DNA from: Antitrichia curtipendula
Lineage: Eukaryota > Streptophyta > Bryopsida > Hypnales > Leucodontaceae
DNA length: 64,000 nucleotides
Direction: 5' to 3'
Assembly (NCBI GenBank): GCA_951230915.1
Contig: OX579634.1
Span: forward strand, 55,751,570-55,815,569
Positions 62,330-64,000 of the stretch are shown piece after piece (the first letter of the stretch is position 1; each line of letters opens with the position of its first letter). The notes under the pieces were generated by a model that saw only the letters and a list, made by a program, of their open reading frames with translations, was not told the DNA's origin and made no database searches. The translations under genes and the position numbers were made by a program.

Positions 62330-64000
62330 TGACAGGTACTTCTGCTCTCAAGGATGATGTCAATAAGCCTGTTGTTCTGGTAGTGACTCCTCGAAGGATC
62401 CAGCTTCAACTTGGAAAGTACTCCATGGGGTTACTTTTGCATTGTCAGTATCGACATTGTTGTTGATATATTGTCTTATTAGAGGTTTATGCAAGCCATA
62501 CATGCTAGAATCCATGTCACTCGAGATCGATTCTTTTTATCTGGGAGTGACTTGTAGGGCAACTGGGCAAGATTTTCAGCCACTTGTCGAGGTTTCGTTT
62601 ACGTTTTGTACAGCACCTGTAAAATTGCTTGCTATGAGCAAGCTACTGTCAAATAGTGTCCTTTGTGCATTCTGCAGAAATATGCGGTTTTAAATAGAAA
62701 TTCGTTTTGGCAATAATGTGCAGGTGCCTAATGGCTATGCGGTGAAAGAGATGCAGGTTTCAAGCTTTGGTCAATGAATTTACTATCAAACTACACTGCA
62801 GTCGATATATTCTCTGTAGAGGTAGTGAGAAACCCTCCAACTATTTCGACTGTTTTTCAAAATGCCTTGTTAGTGGAAATCGTTTGAGTGAAACTGCACT
62901 CTGTTTTATTAATTTGCCATAATCTTCTGCAAGATAGAAACAATCAGAAACCTAGAACTATTTGATGAGGTGTAAGTTGCATTAGTGCCTCAGGTCTTCC
63001 ATGGTTTGTCTTGGAAGCTACTTGACTCTGACATAGCTTTCCTCCAAATCAAAAAGTTTCACATGAACAGGGTGAAGTTTTCTTGAAATCTCTTGCTCCG
63101 TGTTATGGCCGATGTGGTGAGCGGTTGTTTTGTTTTGTCTTGTTCTTGAATGCGATTATGAAATGTATTGGATGGGCTCATTACATACAAGGATTTCATT
63201 TATTGGGCTCTTCACACTGCCTCCCCGAGTCTTTCGTTTTGCCTCTAATGAATGAGTTCTATGCACTGGAATTCAGGTAGCAGTGAAATAAGTTGTTCAT
63301 ATTTGGTCTGATGGATAGTATATCCCCGTTCTGCATATCCTATCAGTCTGACTTTCCCGTACCTTGATCTAATCTTTGGCGAATTAATTGTCTGGCATCT
63401 ACCAATGTGCACTTGATGTTGGCACAAAGAAATTATTTCCTTTTTTGACTTAAAATAGTTGGTGATTTGTTCGGTTGAATCACACGTAAAACCCGTAATG
63501 AACCGGTTGAAGCAGATCCTAGTAGGGGCAGGAGCACTTTTGGCCACAGCAACCGCAGTACTAGTGGTACTGCTACCCTTCAGCAGACTCTGGGTATTGT
63601 CATGTATACGCCTTCAAGGAATCGTACGGGAGCAACGTCTCAGCTGATAAACCCGTTTTCAGGTAATAATTTCACTTCAAGCTTGTAGGCGAGTTGATAC
63701 TCTAACAATTCCCATGGCAACTGCTACTGAATTGTTTACACCGCTGCAACTATGTAACAAATCTGTCATTTATATCGACTTGGTTTTGTAACATCGTCAT
63801 TTTTTTGTCGGGTTACCGTACATCCTGAGGTCTCGACTGGTAATTAGATTGCGTTTTTCTGCAGGAAAGTAGACATTCTCAATCCCCTGAGGAAGTAATG
63901 AATGACGATGATATGGCAGCGTCTGCTGCAGCTGCTGCAAATGGTAGACCGACATATTGTTCAGATCGGTAATATCGAGCAATTGCCGGTGGACAATTCT
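62330..64000. other. Downstream region with exon-like pieces
   Basis: AT-moderate DNA after the nuclease-kinase stop. Two stretches look exon-like by composition and by AG/GT borders. 63516-63662 is Ser/Thr-rich (STFGHSNRSTSGTATLQQ). 63865-63968 encodes ESRHSQSPEEV followed by an Ala run and ends before GTAAT. Direct joining gives a stop in every frame I tried, so I do not call a gene; another gene may begin here and continue past the window. Confidence 0.3.

Noticed and set aside
63459..63647. Small hydrophobic protein (62 residues)
   Set aside because: The overlapping Ser/Thr-rich frame between AG and GT borders looks at least as exon-like; neither can be joined into a gene here.

Overview
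The window looks like nuclear DNA of a plant, most likely an early-diverging (seedless) land plant or a close streptophyte relative. Three things point that way. There is an interstitial TTTAGGG-type telomere block. There is a Ty3/Gypsy element of Athila/Tat character with a primer-binding site resembling the 3' end of plant tRNA-Asp. There is also a spliced gene joining a PD-(D/E)XK nuclease-like domain to an atypical protein kinase, the architecture of Crinkler-type (CR) proteins known from oomycetes, chytrids and some early-diverging plants. The species cannot be fixed from sequence alone. Almost everything else is mobile DNA or decayed coding sequence in AT-rich, gene-poor DNA.

Layout. 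1-7357: right part of a hAT-type element on the minus strand, with a transposase pseudogene running off the left edge and a large coiled-coil/RING gene between two GGACGG-rich arrays; a CAGGG terminus is proposed at 7357. 7360-7600: two foldback hairpins. 7740-9091: a decayed multi-exon gene with a methyltransferase-like motif. 10231-11892: a third, diverged member of the RING family. 12200-13700: unassigned coding-like pieces. 14846-31170: a proposed 16.3-kb hAT element with an 8-bp target duplication (GTGGGGCC) at both ends. It holds a transposase pseudogene, an antisense protein-kinase pseudogene, a second RING-family gene and four CCGTCC/GGACGG-rich arrays. 32343-36352 (minus): a split DDE-type transposase gene with a GHGKG motif, family undetermined. 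37440-49280: LTR retrotransposon DNA with three LTR-related copies, an extra coiled-coil ORF, and a gag-pol truncated in integrase. 49300-54900: low-complexity DNA, tandem repeats and paired LTR-like repeats. 55000-60100: AT-rich with no recognisable gene. 60452-62329: the two-exon nuclease-kinase gene, the only intact gene I would defend.

How the pieces relate. The three RING-family loci share seven or eight zinc ligands with identical spacing and a common N-terminal 'V-D/N-W' block. Two of them sit in hAT DNA on the same strand as the transposase, so the RING gene looks like a recurrent passenger or accessory gene of these elements. The kinase pseudogene in the 16.3-kb element and the intact nuclease-kinase share atypical motifs (DWG in place of DFG, P-x-N-I-M in the catalytic loop). 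Most mobile-element reading frames are broken by single in-frame stop codons rather than indels, which suggests slow point-mutation decay of silenced DNA.
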